This document shows positions 8,383 through 16,814 of a stretch of 41,501 bases of DNA, one piece after another. The notes beneath the pieces are model-generated. The model was not told the DNA's origin. It did no database searches and saw only the letters and a program-made list of their open reading frames with translations. The translations under genes were made by a program, and so were the position numbers. The stretch comes from Candidatus Rokuibacteriota bacterium (GTDB taxonomy: Bacteria > Methylomirabilota > Methylomirabilia > Rokubacteriales > CSP1-6), in contig QHSL01000097.1 of the NCBI GenBank assembly GCA_003220435.1, positions 1 to 41,501 of the forward strand. Direction: 5' to 3'. Each line of letters begins with the position of its first letter. Within the stretch, counting starts at the first letter, position 1.

Positions 8383-9186
8383 TCACTTCGGCGACCACCG
8401 TGGGTTCGCGCCGAGCAACCCGTCGACGATCCCGATCTCGTACGCGAGGAACAGTCCGAACGCGATGCTCAACACGCTGGTGGCCACCCGCAGGTGGCGG
8501 TGCGCCCTGACGAAGCGCCCTTCCGCGTACGCGAACGGAACGCTGATCGCCGCGGTGACGAGCATCATGCCCACGATGGTGCCGGCGCCGAAGAGCAGCA
8601 GATAGAGCACGGCCCACCGCGGATCCCGGATCGTGGCGAGGACCAGCAACGCGACGGCGGCCGAGCCCGCGAGCCCGTGGACGACACCTACGACGAGCGG
8701 CCGCACCGTGCGATAGGCGCCGAGGCGGCCGAACATCGCGTCGAGCCGTGCAAGGGGCGTCTCGCTGGCCTTGTGGCCGTGGGAGCCCGGCTCGTGGCCG
8801 TGCGCATGCTCGTGGACGTAGCCCTGATGATTGTGGTGATGCGCGTGAATGTTCGCGTCGTGCTCGCCCGATGCGCCCGCCCCATCCGTCTTCCGAACCA
8901 TCCCGGCCAGGTTCAGGGTTCCGAGCAGGATCAGCATGAGCGCGACCGCGAACTCCATCGCGAGACCCACGCGGGGCGGGATCACCACGTCGAAGAGGAT
9001 GATCACGCCGCCGACCACCGCGACCGTGACGGTGTGGCCGATGCCCCACAGCCCGCCGATGAGACCGGCGCCCCACAGCGTGCGCTCGCGGCTCACGATC
9101 GTGGCCACGGCGACCACGTGGTCGGGATCCATCGCGTGACGCATGCCGAGCAGGAGGCCGAGCCCCAGGATCGCGAGGTCAGTGAT
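8383..9186 (-). CDS. Nickel/cobalt transporter (NiCoT/UreH-like) with His-rich loop
   Basis: Polytopic membrane protein of about 267 residues. The first helix contains the NiCoT signature HAMDPDH (H-x4-D-H), then GLWGIGHTVTV. The central cytoplasmic loop is extremely His-rich (about 13 His within 35 residues, e.g. HAHHHNHQGY), as in metal-binding transporters. A second helical half follows (GVVHGLAGSAAVALL). No ATG, GTG or TTG lies upstream of helix 1 in frame. The annotated 5' end is an ATC at 9186 with GGAG 7 nt upstream; an ATG at 9144 would cut off most of helix 1. It overlaps the stop of the molybdoenzyme gene by 8 nt, suggesting coupled translation. Exporter or importer of Ni/Co cannot be decided. 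Confidence 0.83.
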   Translation of the reverse strand: MTDLAILGLGLLLGMRHAMDPDHVVAVATIVSRERTLWGAGLIGGLWGIGHTVTVAVVGGVIILFDVVIPPRVGLAMEFAVALMLILLGTLNLAGMVRKTDGAGASGEHDANIHAHHHNHQGYVHEHAHGHEPGSHGHKASETPLARLDAMFGRLGAYRTVRPLVVGVVHGLAGSAAVALLVLATIRDPRWAVLYLLLFGAGTIVGMMLVTAAISVPFAYAEGRFVRAHRHLRVATSVLSIAFGLFLAYEIGIVDGLLGANPRWSPK

Positions 9187-11494
9187 GGCGGCGCTCCGTC
9201 GGGGGCGGCTCGTACGCGCGGATCGGCGGCAGCGTGCTGGTCCACCGCTCGACCTCCACGAGGGCGTGCTGGCCCGAGCAGCCCTGGGCGAGCTTCGAGG
9301 TGCCACGGTCGAAGGTGAGGACGTTCGGGTTGCCGTGGACGCACATCGCGTCGGGGTCGGCCGGGTCGAGTGGATCGTACCAGGCGCCGGTCGAGAGCTG
9401 GACCACGCGCGGGCGGACCGTGTCGGTGACGACGGCGCCGGCCAGGCAGCTCCCGCGGTCGTTGAACACGCGGACGACGTCGCCGCTCTCGATGGCGCGC
9501 GGGGCGGCGTCCACCGGATGGATGCGGATGGGCTCGCGGCCGCGCACCTTGGTGGACTGGCTGAACGCGCCCACGTCGAGCTGGCTGTGCAGGCGCGCCG
9601 TCGGATTGTTGGCGACGAGGTGGAGCGGAAAGCGCCGGGCCAGCGGCGCGCCGAGCCACTCGGCGGGCTCGAGCCACGTCGGGTGGCCGGGGCAGTCGTC
9701 GTAGCCGAAGCTGGCGATCGTCGCCGAGAAGATCTCGATCCGGCCGCTGGGCGTGCCGAGCGGCGCGCGCTCCGGGTCGTCACGGAATTGCTTGAACAGC
9801 ACGAGGTCGTCGTCGACGCCGGGCACGTCGAGGAACCCGGCGGCCCAGAACTCGTCGAATGGCGGCACCGAGCCGCCGTCGTCGGCGACCCGCTGGCGCC
9901 AGCCCTCGTAGAGGTGCCGCAGCCACGCCATCTCGTCGCGACCCTCGGTGAATCGCTCGCCGATGCCGAGGGCAGCCGCGAGCCCGGCGAAGATCGCGAA
10001 GTCGCTTCGCGCCTCGCCCCAGGGGGCCACCGCCTGGCGCATGGCGATCAGGCACGCGTCGTTCGGCGAGCCACCGATGTCGTTGCGCTCGAGCGTCATC
10101 GACGCGGGCAGCACGACGTCGGCGTGCCGGGCCATCGGCGTCCAGAACGCGTCGTGCACGACGATCGTCTCGGGCCGGGCGAGCGCCGCCCGCAGGCGTG
10201 ACAGATGCTGGTGATGGTGGAAGGGATTGCCGCCGCACCAGTAGACGAGCCGGATGTCGGGATAGGCGAGGCGCCGGCCGTCGAAGTCGAACGGCTCGCC
10301 CGGATGCAACAGCATGTCGGCGAGCCTGGCAAACGGGATGAAAGCGTCGACGCCGTTGCGCCCCTGCGCCAGCGTGGGCGGACCCACCCGCAGCGGCGCC
10401 CGGCCGATGTACCCGAGCGAGCCGTAGCCCTGGCCGAAGCCGCCGCCCGGCAGCCCGATCTGGCCGAGCATCGCCGCGAGCGTCACCGCGAGCCACGGCG
10501 CCTGCTCGCCGTGCTCGACCCGCTGCAGCGAGTAGTTCACGTTGATCAGCGTGCGCCGCGCCGCCATGCGCCGGGCGAGCGCGCGGATCGTCGCGGCCGG
10601 GACCTCCGAGAGACGCGCGGCCCAGTCGGCCGTCTTGGCGCAGCCGTCCGTCGCGCCGAGCAGGTAGCGCTCGAAGCGATCGAAGCCGACGCAGCAGCGC
10701 GCCAGGAACGCGCGGTCGTGCAATCCTTCGGCGACCAGGGTGTGGGCGAGCGCCAGCATGACGGGGACGTCGCTCCCCGGGACGAGCGGCAGCCACTCGG
10801 CGCCGACGAACTCGGGCAAGTCGTCACGCAGCGGGCTCAGCAGCACGAACTCGGCGTCGCGGCGGCGAGCGGCGCGCAGGTGGTCGCGGACCGGGTGGCG
10901 GCTGGCGCCGCCGGGGCTCACCATCGTGTTCTTGATCGGGATCCCGCCGAAGCAGACGAACAGCTCGGTGTGCCGCTCGATCACCGACCACGCCGTCGCC
11001 CGATCCAGGAACTCGCGCATCGAGCCCACCACGTGCGGCATGATGACCGACTGCGCGCCGTTGCTGTACGTGTGCTCGCCGCGAACGTAGCCGGCGAGGC
11101 AGTTGAGGAAGCGGTGGAGCTGGCTCTGCGCGTGATGGAAGCGGCCGGCACTGCTCCAGCCGTAGGAGCCGCCGTACACGGCGGCTCCACCGTGCCGGGC
11201 ATACACGCGGCGCAGCTCGCCCGCCAGCAGGTCGATCGCGGTCCCCCAGTCGAGCGGCACGAAGGGCTCGGCGCCGCGCCGCACATCGCCGCCGGGCCCG
11301 CGGTCGAGCCAGCCGGCGCGGACCATCGGCTGCGTGATCCGGGCGCGATGGCGGAGGCTGTCGACGATGTTGCCGAGCAGCGGCGACGGGTCGGGATCGT
11401 GGCGATAGGGATGGATCGCGACGACCGTGCCGTCCGCGACCTCGGTCTCGAAGGCGCCCCAGTGGGAGGAGTGCGGCCGGAGCTCGCGATCCAT
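9179..11494 (-). CDS. Molybdopterin oxidoreductase, BisC/TorA/DMSO-reductase type
   Basis: A 771-residue molybdopterin-guanine-dinucleotide enzyme of the Ser-ligated (type III) DMSO reductase group. Residues 108-120 read YGGSYGWSSAGRF, with Ser110 at the expected Mo-ligand position; there is no N-terminal C-x2-C-x3-C iron-sulfur motif, as in BisC/TorA/DorA. Later landmarks are NVNYSLQR, GLPGGGFGQGYGSLGYIGR, YWCGGNPFHHHQ, HADVVLPASMTLERNDIGG and the C-terminal molydop_binding domain (NNPTARLHSQLDVGAFSQ). Typical substrates are S- or N-oxides or biotin sulfoxide. No Tat signal is visible, so it is probably cytoplasmic and BisC-like. No redox partner subunit is adjacent; the next gene is the metal transporter. 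Confidence 0.93.
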   Translation of the reverse strand: MDRELRPHSSHWGAFETEVADGTVVAIHPYRHDPDPSPLLGNIVDSLRHRARITQPMVRAGWLDRGPGGDVRRGAEPFVPLDWGTAIDLLAGELRRVYARHGGAAVYGGSYGWSSAGRFHHAQSQLHRFLNCLAGYVRGEHTYSNGAQSVIMPHVVGSMREFLDRATAWSVIERHTELFVCFGGIPIKNTMVSPGGASRHPVRDHLRAARRRDAEFVLLSPLRDDLPEFVGAEWLPLVPGSDVPVMLALAHTLVAEGLHDRAFLARCCVGFDRFERYLLGATDGCAKTADWAARLSEVPAATIRALARRMAARRTLINVNYSLQRVEHGEQAPWLAVTLAAMLGQIGLPGGGFGQGYGSLGYIGRAPLRVGPPTLAQGRNGVDAFIPFARLADMLLHPGEPFDFDGRRLAYPDIRLVYWCGGNPFHHHQHLSRLRAALARPETIVVHDAFWTPMARHADVVLPASMTLERNDIGGSPNDACLIAMRQAVAPWGEARSDFAIFAGLAAALGIGERFTEGRDEMAWLRHLYEGWRQRVADDGGSVPPFDEFWAAGFLDVPGVDDDLVLFKQFRDDPERAPLGTPSGRIEIFSATIASFGYDDCPGHPTWLEPAEWLGAPLARRFPLHLVANNPTARLHSQLDVGAFSQSTKVRGREPIRIHPVDAAPRAIESGDVVRVFNDRGSCLAGAVVTDTVRPRVVQLSTGAWYDPLDPADPDAMCVHGNPNVLTFDRGTSKLAQGCSGQHALVEVERWTSTLPPIRAYEPPPTERRHH

Positions 11495-11501
11495 CTCGGG
11501 T

Positions 11502-11507
11502 TACACT
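11502..11507 (+). promoter_or_regulatory. -10-like TACACT, probable leaderless start of the 101-aa gene
   Basis: TACACT lies 8 nt before the ATG at 11516 in a 21-bp gap between divergent genes, and no Shine-Dalgarno sequence is present. The spacing would put the transcription start at or next to the A of the ATG. Confidence 0.4.
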
Positions 11508-11515
11508 ACCATCCG

Positions 11516-11821
11516 ATGGCGAGCGAAGGTCCGAAGAGCGCGTACGAGCTGGCGATGGAGCGCCTCCGTCAGAAGGATCGCGAGGCCGGCGTGGAAGAGC
11601 GCCCGCTCACCGAGAAGCAGAAGACGGCGATCGCGGAGGCGCGCCAAGTCTATCAGGCGCGTGTCGCCGAGCGCGAGATCCTCCACCAGGACGCGCTGCG
11701 AAAGGCCCAGAGCCGCGAGGAGCTGGAGAAGCTCGAGAGCGAGCTCGCGCGCGACCGGGATCGGCTCGCGAGCGATCGCGACCGCAAGATCAGCGAGATC
11801 AAGCAGCAGTCGTCGACGTAG
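11516..11821 (+). CDS. Small charged coiled-coil protein, unknown function
   Basis: A 101-residue, highly charged, almost entirely helical protein. From about residue 38 to the end, heptad-like Glu/Arg/Leu spacing (e.g. QDALRKAQSREELEKLESEL) predicts one long coiled coil; there are no cysteines, signal peptide or membrane segments. I chose the ATG at 11516, where the protein-like sequence begins (MASEGPKSAYELAMERL); upstream in-frame sequence is antisense to the molybdoenzyme. Convergent with the next gene (6-nt gap). I do not recognise a characterised family. Confidence 0.75.
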   Translation: MASEGPKSAYELAMERLRQKDREAGVEERPLTEKQKTAIAEARQVYQARVAEREILHQDALRKAQSREELEKLESELARDRDRLASDRDRKISEIKQQSST

Positions 11822-11827
11822 CGTCGC

Positions 11828-13360
11828 TCAGCGCCGATCGAGGCCCATGGCCTCGGCGAACCGCCGGTACGCCTCCAGTGGATCTCCGTACTTCCGGTGT
11901 CCCGCCGTGTGCTGGGCGCTCGCGAGCAGCAGCCGGTCACGGTCGTGCGCCTTCGTGTGGAGGTAATCCTCCAGCGTGCACAGGCCGAGCTCCTGGTTGT
12001 GCGGATCGTTGCCGATCGTGCACGCCGCGGTCGCCAGCGTCTGCACCAGGGGTGCCCGGTCGTCGCCGCCCTTGAGGTAGGCCGCCGTCAGGTCCACCGA
12101 CTCCTCGGGCCGCAGCGCGAGGAGCGCCGCCTCCAGCTTCTCGAGGATCTGACGCGACGACCACGACCCCGAGCCGGCCGGCGGCGCGATGGCGCGCCGT
12201 CCGTTGCCCGGCGTGTTGGCCTGGTGCTCGGAGCCGCGGTTGATGAAGAGCGCGGCGACGAACAGGAGCTTGAGCCGGTGCGGATGGTCGAAGGTGTCGT
12301 AGAACCAGCCGACCGTGTTGCAGTACTCGTAGCCGTGCTGCGACATCGAGTAGTTGTTCGGCTCGCCGGTTTCTAGGATGACCTGAGCCGCGGCGATCTG
12401 GATCGCGTCGAGGATGCTGCGCGGCCGGCGCCCGGCCTTGAGGAGCGCCACCACCGCCTCGACCACCGAGTACTCGCTCTGGCGCAGGATGGTCTCGGCT
12501 AGCATCGCCTCCTCGGCCGGCGTCAGCGGCGTGTCCTGGCGCAGCAGCTCGGCGTCGCGGCCGTCGAGCACGTTCTGGACGACGTTGCCGGCGGCCTCGT
12601 AGGTGGAGTACCAGCGCGGGCCGACCGCGATGTCGGGGACGCCGGCGTAGAGCACGTCGTGCGCGCGGTCCCAGCCGATGGCTTCGCCGATCTCGATCGT
12701 GGCGCGCGCGCGGTAGCCCTTGTGGCCGGTGGTGTAGGAGCGGTTGTGCCACATGCGGTCCTGCACGTCGATGAGCCCGGCGAAGGCCAGGTGCGCCAGC
12801 ACCTCGCGCCGGTTCGGCGTGTCCTGCATCAGCCCCAGGAACACGCGATACGACGCCAGCACCTCGCCGCGCTGGACGAGCGTGAGCCAGTGGTTGAGGC
12901 GCTCGCGCAGCGGGCCCTCGACAGTGACGGGCTCCTGGTCCGGCCAGTGCCGCTCGGGCAACGGCGGCGTCGCGTTCACCTCGATGTCGTAGAGCCGCGT
13001 GTAGTGGCCGGGGGCTCGGCCGAGAAGCTGGTTCCACGGGTCGAGCCCGGTCGGCAAATACCAGACGGTCTGCGCCAGCGGCAGGTAGCGCAGCTCCGGA
13101 GCGAGCATCGGCACGAGCGACAGCCCGACCCGCTCGCTCAGGAGGCAGTGGTCGTTGTTGACGAACTTGACCACCCCGTCGTCGAGACGCTGATGGTACG
13201 GCACGTGCGTATACGGGGCGTGGATGCGCACCGTCTCGCGCGTGATCTCGTCGACGGGGCGGCCATGCTTCACGAGCCGATAGAGCACGTCGCTGGCGCC
13301 TCGCTGGTCGCGCGCAATGACGCGCTCCTCCAGGCGCGCGTAGTCGGCGATGGGCGCCAT
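11828..13360 (-). CDS. Unrecognised 510-aa protein, partner of the MBL hydrolase
   Basis: A 510-residue soluble protein with no signal peptide or membrane helix. I do not recognise the family with confidence. It is rich in His, Tyr and Trp and has blocks that look conserved: HAPYTHVPYHQRLDDGVVKF near residue 48, MWHNRSYTTGHKGYRARA near 208, TGEPNNYSMSQHGYEYCNTVGWFYDTF near 335 and CTIGNDPHNQELGLCTLEDY near 455. The last third is helical. Clusters such as HPHRLK and EYCNTVGW could be metal- or cofactor-binding; a relation to Rieske-associated or questin-oxidase-like helical domains is possible but unproven. GAGGAG precedes the ATG and the gene begins 7 nt after the MBL gene's stop, so the two form an operon. 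Confidence 0.8.
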   Translation of the reverse strand: MAPIADYARLEERVIARDQRGASDVLYRLVKHGRPVDEITRETVRIHAPYTHVPYHQRLDDGVVKFVNNDHCLLSERVGLSLVPMLAPELRYLPLAQTVWYLPTGLDPWNQLLGRAPGHYTRLYDIEVNATPPLPERHWPDQEPVTVEGPLRERLNHWLTLVQRGEVLASYRVFLGLMQDTPNRREVLAHLAFAGLIDVQDRMWHNRSYTTGHKGYRARATIEIGEAIGWDRAHDVLYAGVPDIAVGPRWYSTYEAAGNVVQNVLDGRDAELLRQDTPLTPAEEAMLAETILRQSEYSVVEAVVALLKAGRRPRSILDAIQIAAAQVILETGEPNNYSMSQHGYEYCNTVGWFYDTFDHPHRLKLLFVAALFINRGSEHQANTPGNGRRAIAPPAGSGSWSSRQILEKLEAALLALRPEESVDLTAAYLKGGDDRAPLVQTLATAACTIGNDPHNQELGLCTLEDYLHTKAHDRDRLLLASAQHTAGHRKYGDPLEAYRRFAEAMGLDRR

Positions 13361-13367
13361 CGTCTCC

Positions 13368-14474
13368 TCAGGCCTTCTTGACCACCTTCTTGAGAATCAA
13401 CTCGACGTTCTGTCCGACACGGTCGCGATAGCGCCCGAGCGGATACTTGGACATGCCGGCCTCGTACTTCGGCGCGAGCTGATCGCCGATCTTCGTCTGC
13501 ATCTCGGGCAGCGTGGCGCCGTCGGCCGACGCCTTCTTCACGGCGGCGATGAGGTCGCTGAGATAGCCCCGGAAGAACGTGAGATGGCTCTTGGGCAGGA
13601 CCTCGCCGTGCCCGGGGACGATGTGCGTGAAGTCGAGCTTCTCTACGGCGCTCAGGGTTTGCACCCAGTCCTCCGGGTAGCCGTCGTTCAGGAACGGCAT
13701 CCAGTCGATCAGCGCGTCGCCGGTGGCGATGACCTTCTCCTTCGGCATATAGATATAAAGGTCGCCGTCGGTGTGGCCCCGGCCCAGCACCTGGAGCTGG
13801 ATCTCGCGGCCATGCTCCTTCAGGGTCACGGTCGTGCTGACCGTTCGCGTCGGGAGGGTGGGCTTCAGCTGCTTGAGCTCCTGCAGGAAAGACTCTGCCT
13901 GCTGCAGGTTGGACTCGAGGTTGCGCTTCTTGGCGGGATCCGATTCCTTCTGAATGTCGCCCTTGAGCTTCTCGATCTCGCCCGGTACCGCGGCCAGCTG
14001 CTTTTCGATGTAGGGGACGCCGCCCACGCCCGCGTCCGGCTTCGTCAGGTTCTCCTTCGTCTTCTCGGTGGCGATGATCTCGAGCTTCGGATTCGTGGCC
14101 GAGTACGACTCGTTGCCCTGCCAATGGTCCCAGTGGAAGTGTGTGTTGATGACCTTGATGACCGGCTTCTTGGTGATCCCCTGGATCTGCTGGTACACGG
14201 CCCGAGAGGCCGATGGCTTGGAGTGCGAGTCGACGATGATGACGCCATCGTCGGTCATGATGACCGCGGCGTTGCAGTTCACCTTGTACCGGGTCGCCGC
14301 GATGGCGCCGTAGACGCCGTCGCCGACCTTCTTGAGCTCGAAGAGATCCTTGTCCGCGGTCTGGGCGTGCGCCGCGACCGTACAGCAGAGCTCGTGGGGG
14401 TCGAGGGTGTGAACGGCCGCCGCCGCGATCCCCATCTGGGTCAGCACCTGTCGACGCGTCCATTGCATCGCCAT
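13368..14474 (-). CDS. Exported metallo-beta-lactamase-fold hydrolase
   Basis: A 368-residue MBL-fold protein. The N-terminus MAMQWTRRQVLTQMGIAAAA has a twin-arginine-like motif followed by a hydrophobic stretch and AHAQ, suggesting Tat export with cleavage near residue 38. The metal motif is THFHWDHWQGN (His112, His114, Asp116, His117), followed by GRGHTDGDLYIY, TGDALIDW and the late His in VPGHG. Between them lies a helical, coiled-coil-like insert (about 155-205). The GGAGG at 7 nt favours ATG 14474 over the GTG at 14477. A close paralogue lacking the signal is at 38606-39604. Substrate unknown. Confidence 0.9.
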   Translation of the reverse strand: MAMQWTRRQVLTQMGIAAAAVHTLDPHELCCTVAAHAQTADKDLFELKKVGDGVYGAIAATRYKVNCNAAVIMTDDGVIIVDSHSKPSASRAVYQQIQGITKKPVIKVINTHFHWDHWQGNESYSATNPKLEIIATEKTKENLTKPDAGVGGVPYIEKQLAAVPGEIEKLKGDIQKESDPAKKRNLESNLQQAESFLQELKQLKPTLPTRTVSTTVTLKEHGREIQLQVLGRGHTDGDLYIYMPKEKVIATGDALIDWMPFLNDGYPEDWVQTLSAVEKLDFTHIVPGHGEVLPKSHLTFFRGYLSDLIAAVKKASADGATLPEMQTKIGDQLAPKYEAGMSKYPLGRYRDRVGQNVELILKKVVKKA

Positions 14475-14496
14475 CACGTCACCTCCATGTGACTGG

Positions 14497-14518
14497 TTAA
14501 AAGAGGGCTCGAGCGCCC
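14497..14518 (-). terminator. Rho-independent-like terminator after the FMN oxidase gene
   Basis: On the minus strand GGGC-GCTCGA-GCCC is followed directly by TCTTTT, 11 nt after the stop of the alpha-hydroxy-acid oxidase gene. The stem is short (4 bp, all GC), but the U-rich tail is rare in this GC-rich window. Confidence 0.55.
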
Positions 14519-14528
14519 CTCCACTCCC

Positions 14529-15581
14529 CTAGTCCGCCCGGAAGATCAGGTCGGGCTTGAGATCGGCGATCTTGGTGCGGCCGCAGAGGCCCATCGCAAT
14601 GTGCATCTGCTCGCGAAGGATCTCGAAGACGCGCGCGACGCCGTCGGCGCCGTCGGCGCCCAGCCCCCAGAGGGCCGTTCGCCCGAGCATCACGACCTTG
14701 GCCCCGCGCGCCAAGCCCTTCAGCACGGCGGTGCCTTTCGAGAAGCCGCCGTCGATCACGACCTCGGCGCGCCCGGCCACCGCGTCGACGATCGGCGGGA
14801 GCGCCTCGATGGACGACTGGGTGTGGTCGAGCTGGCGGCCCCCGTGGTTCGACACCCAGATGAGCCGCACGCCCATCTCGGCGGCGCGGCGGGCGTCGGC
14901 CACGGTCATGATGCCCTTGAGCCCGACCGGCAGCTTCGTCGTCTTGATGAGCCACTCGACGTCGGCCCACGTGAGACGCATCTGGTAATCGTGGAACGGT
15001 CCGCGCGGGTTGGGCGCGATCTCCATGGCCTTGCGCGGGCTCCAGCGCGCGAGGATGTCACGCTCGCGCCGGCTGTAGTGCTGGGTGTCGACGGTGAGGG
15101 CGACGGCCTTGTAGCCCGAGGCCTCGACGCGCTTGAGCAGCTCGCCCACCCAGCCGCGATCACCGTGGTGGTAGAGCTGGAACATCTGCGGTGCCTTGCC
15201 GGCCTTAGCCACGTCCTCGACCGGCCAGCCGGTGGCGCCCGAGAGCCACTGGAGCGTGTCGGCCTTCCCGGCGCCGCGCGCCATCTCGACGTCCCCCTCG
15301 GGGTGGAAGAGGACGAGGCCGCCCATGGGCGCGATGCCGACGGGCGACGAGAGCGGCACACCGAGCAGGCTCGTGCTCAGGTCGATCTCGCGCACGTCGA
15401 CGAGGACGTTTTGCGCGATCGCGAGCCGGTTAAGATGGCGACGATTGCGTCGCAGCGTCGCTTCGGACTCGCTGCCGCCGTCGCCGAAGTTCCACGCCTC
15501 GCGGGGCAGGCGGGCGTGAGCGGCGCGGCGGATCTCGGGAAGCGTGGCGAATGGACGTGGGAATTCCTTTGGTTGGGCCAT
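14529..15581 (-). CDS. FMN-dependent alpha-hydroxy-acid oxidase/dehydrogenase
   Basis: A 350-residue TIM-barrel flavoprotein of the lactate dehydrogenase/glycolate oxidase family, oxidising L-2-hydroxy acids to 2-oxo acids. Landmarks are the FGDGGSESEATLRRN N-terminal block, SSPVGIAPMG, LTVDTQHYSRRERD, the FMN-binding Lys222 in GLKGIMT, the catalytic base His246 and substrate-binding Arg249 in SNHGGRQLD, and the phosphate-binding DGGFSKGTAVLKGLARGAK...LGR. FSKG replaces the usual IRRG-type sequence. No membrane-anchoring segment is seen, so it is cytosolic or peripheral. The gene stands alone, with a terminator-like hairpin downstream and a probable leaderless start. Confidence 0.93.
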   Translation of the reverse strand: MAQPKEFPRPFATLPEIRRAAHARLPREAWNFGDGGSESEATLRRNRRHLNRLAIAQNVLVDVREIDLSTSLLGVPLSSPVGIAPMGGLVLFHPEGDVEMARGAGKADTLQWLSGATGWPVEDVAKAGKAPQMFQLYHHGDRGWVGELLKRVEASGYKAVALTVDTQHYSRRERDILARWSPRKAMEIAPNPRGPFHDYQMRLTWADVEWLIKTTKLPVGLKGIMTVADARRAAEMGVRLIWVSNHGGRQLDHTQSSIEALPPIVDAVAGRAEVVIDGGFSKGTAVLKGLARGAKVVMLGRTALWGLGADGADGVARVFEILREQMHIAMGLCGRTKIADLKPDLIFRAD

Positions 15582-15589
15582 GGCGCCGT

Positions 15590-15595
15590 ACTATA
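15590..15595 (-). promoter_or_regulatory. -10-like TATAGT, probable leaderless start of the FMN oxidase
   Basis: TATAGT on the minus strand (one mismatch to TATAAT) ends 8 nt before the ATG at 15581, and no Shine-Dalgarno sequence lies between, consistent with transcription starting at the start codon. No clear -35 box. Confidence 0.42.
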
Positions 15596-15665
15596 CGCCA
15601 GACCGGGCCCCGGAGTCTTGGTACACTGCGCCCACTTCGAAAGAATGGCCTCAGGGAGACTCGAC

Positions 15666-16793
15666 ATGACGGGGAACGGTGGCAGCGCCAGGGGCGTGAG
15701 ACAGGTCGGCTACTTCGACTGCCCGGGCGGCGGGCAGGTGGTGGTCGATGGGCGCGTGGCGTTCATCGCGCACATGAAGGCGCCGCATGGCACGACGCTG
15801 GTGGACGTGAGCGATCCGGCCAGACCTCGGCAGCTCGCGTCGATCGAGGTGCCACCGGGCACGCATTCGCACAAGGTACGCGCCGCCAACGGCCTCATGC
15901 TCGTGAACCGCGAGGCGCACGGCGGCCAGCCGTCGTTGCCGAACCCGCCCCGTGGGCTCGGCATTTACGACGTGTCGACTCCGAGCCGGCCCCGCGAGAT
16001 CACGCTGTGGCGCAGCGGCGGCACCGGCGTTCACCGCTTCACCTTCGACGGTCGCTATGCGTATCTCTCGCCCGAGATGGAAGGCTACGTCGGCAACATC
16101 ATGCTGATCCTCGACCTGGCCGACCCGAGCCGGCCGCAGGAAGTCGGCCGCTGGTGGATGCCCGGGCAGTGGACGGCCGGCGGCGAGACGCCGTCGTGGT
16201 CCGGGCGACAGCACCGCTGTCATCATCCCATTCGTCTCGGCGACCGGCTCTACGTCAGCTACTGGCATGGTGGCTTCGTCATCCTCGACGTGGAGGACCT
16301 CGCGAAGCCGCGTTTCGTCTCCGGCCTGGACTGGAGCCCGCCGTTCCTGACGCCGACCCACACGGCGCTGCCGGTGCCCTTCCCGCTCAATGGCCGGCGC
16401 GTTATGCTGGTGGCCGACGAAGACGTCGCCAAGCTCGAGCCCGGACCACCCGCGTTCCTGTGGCTGGTCGACATCACCGACGAGAAGAAGCCCGTGCCGT
16501 TCGCGAGCTTCCAGGTGGAGGGCGTCGACGGCACGCAGCCGGACATGACCGGGTGCCACCAGCCGTGCGAGGCGATCACGTCGACCGAGATTCCGGTGGC
16601 GTGGTTCGCCAACGGCCTGCGCATCGTGGACATCGCCAGGCCGCACGCGCCGCGCGAGGTCGCGCACTTCCTGCCGCCGGTGCCCGAGGGATCGACGCGC
16701 GTGTGCAGCAACGACGTGTGCTTCGACGACCGCGGCCTCATGTACCTGGTCGACCGCGGGCGCGGGGTCCACATCCTCGAGCGCGCGGGATGA
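15666..16793 (+). CDS. LVIVD-repeat beta-propeller protein
   Basis: A 375-residue protein made of repeated strands of the LVIVD type: TTLVDVSDPARPRQLASIEVP, GIYDVSTPSRPREITLW, LILDLADPSRPQEVGRWW, FVILDVEDLAKPRF, LRIVDIARPHAPREVAHF. Each repeat has the (V/I)D(V/I)xxPxxP signature and together they form a probable propeller. His/Cys residues such as RQHRCHHP (about 180) and GCHQPCEA (about 297) could bind metal. No signal peptide. I chose the ATG at 15666 (AGGGAGA 6 nt upstream) over the ATG at 15645. Function unknown. ProRS follows after 21 nt. Confidence 0.85.
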   Translation: MTGNGGSARGVRQVGYFDCPGGGQVVVDGRVAFIAHMKAPHGTTLVDVSDPARPRQLASIEVPPGTHSHKVRAANGLMLVNREAHGGQPSLPNPPRGLGIYDVSTPSRPREITLWRSGGTGVHRFTFDGRYAYLSPEMEGYVGNIMLILDLADPSRPQEVGRWWMPGQWTAGGETPSWSGRQHRCHHPIRLGDRLYVSYWHGGFVILDVEDLAKPRFVSGLDWSPPFLTPTHTALPVPFPLNGRRVMLVADEDVAKLEPGPPAFLWLVDITDEKKPVPFASFQVEGVDGTQPDMTGCHQPCEAITSTEIPVAWFANGLRIVDIARPHAPREVAHFLPPVPEGSTRVCSNDVCFDDRGLMYLVDRGRGVHILERAG

Positions 16794-16814
16794 CGGAGCG
16801 CTCGGAGGCGCCGG

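Noticed and set aside
8770-8870. His-rich segment as a separate small metallochaperone gene
   Set aside because: It lies in frame inside the transporter between two helical halves, as in other metal transporters of this kind.
14601-15640. Plus-strand extension of the LVIVD protein frame far upstream of 15666
   Set aside because: It is antisense to the FMN oxidase gene and the family-like sequence begins only after the ribosome site near 15655.
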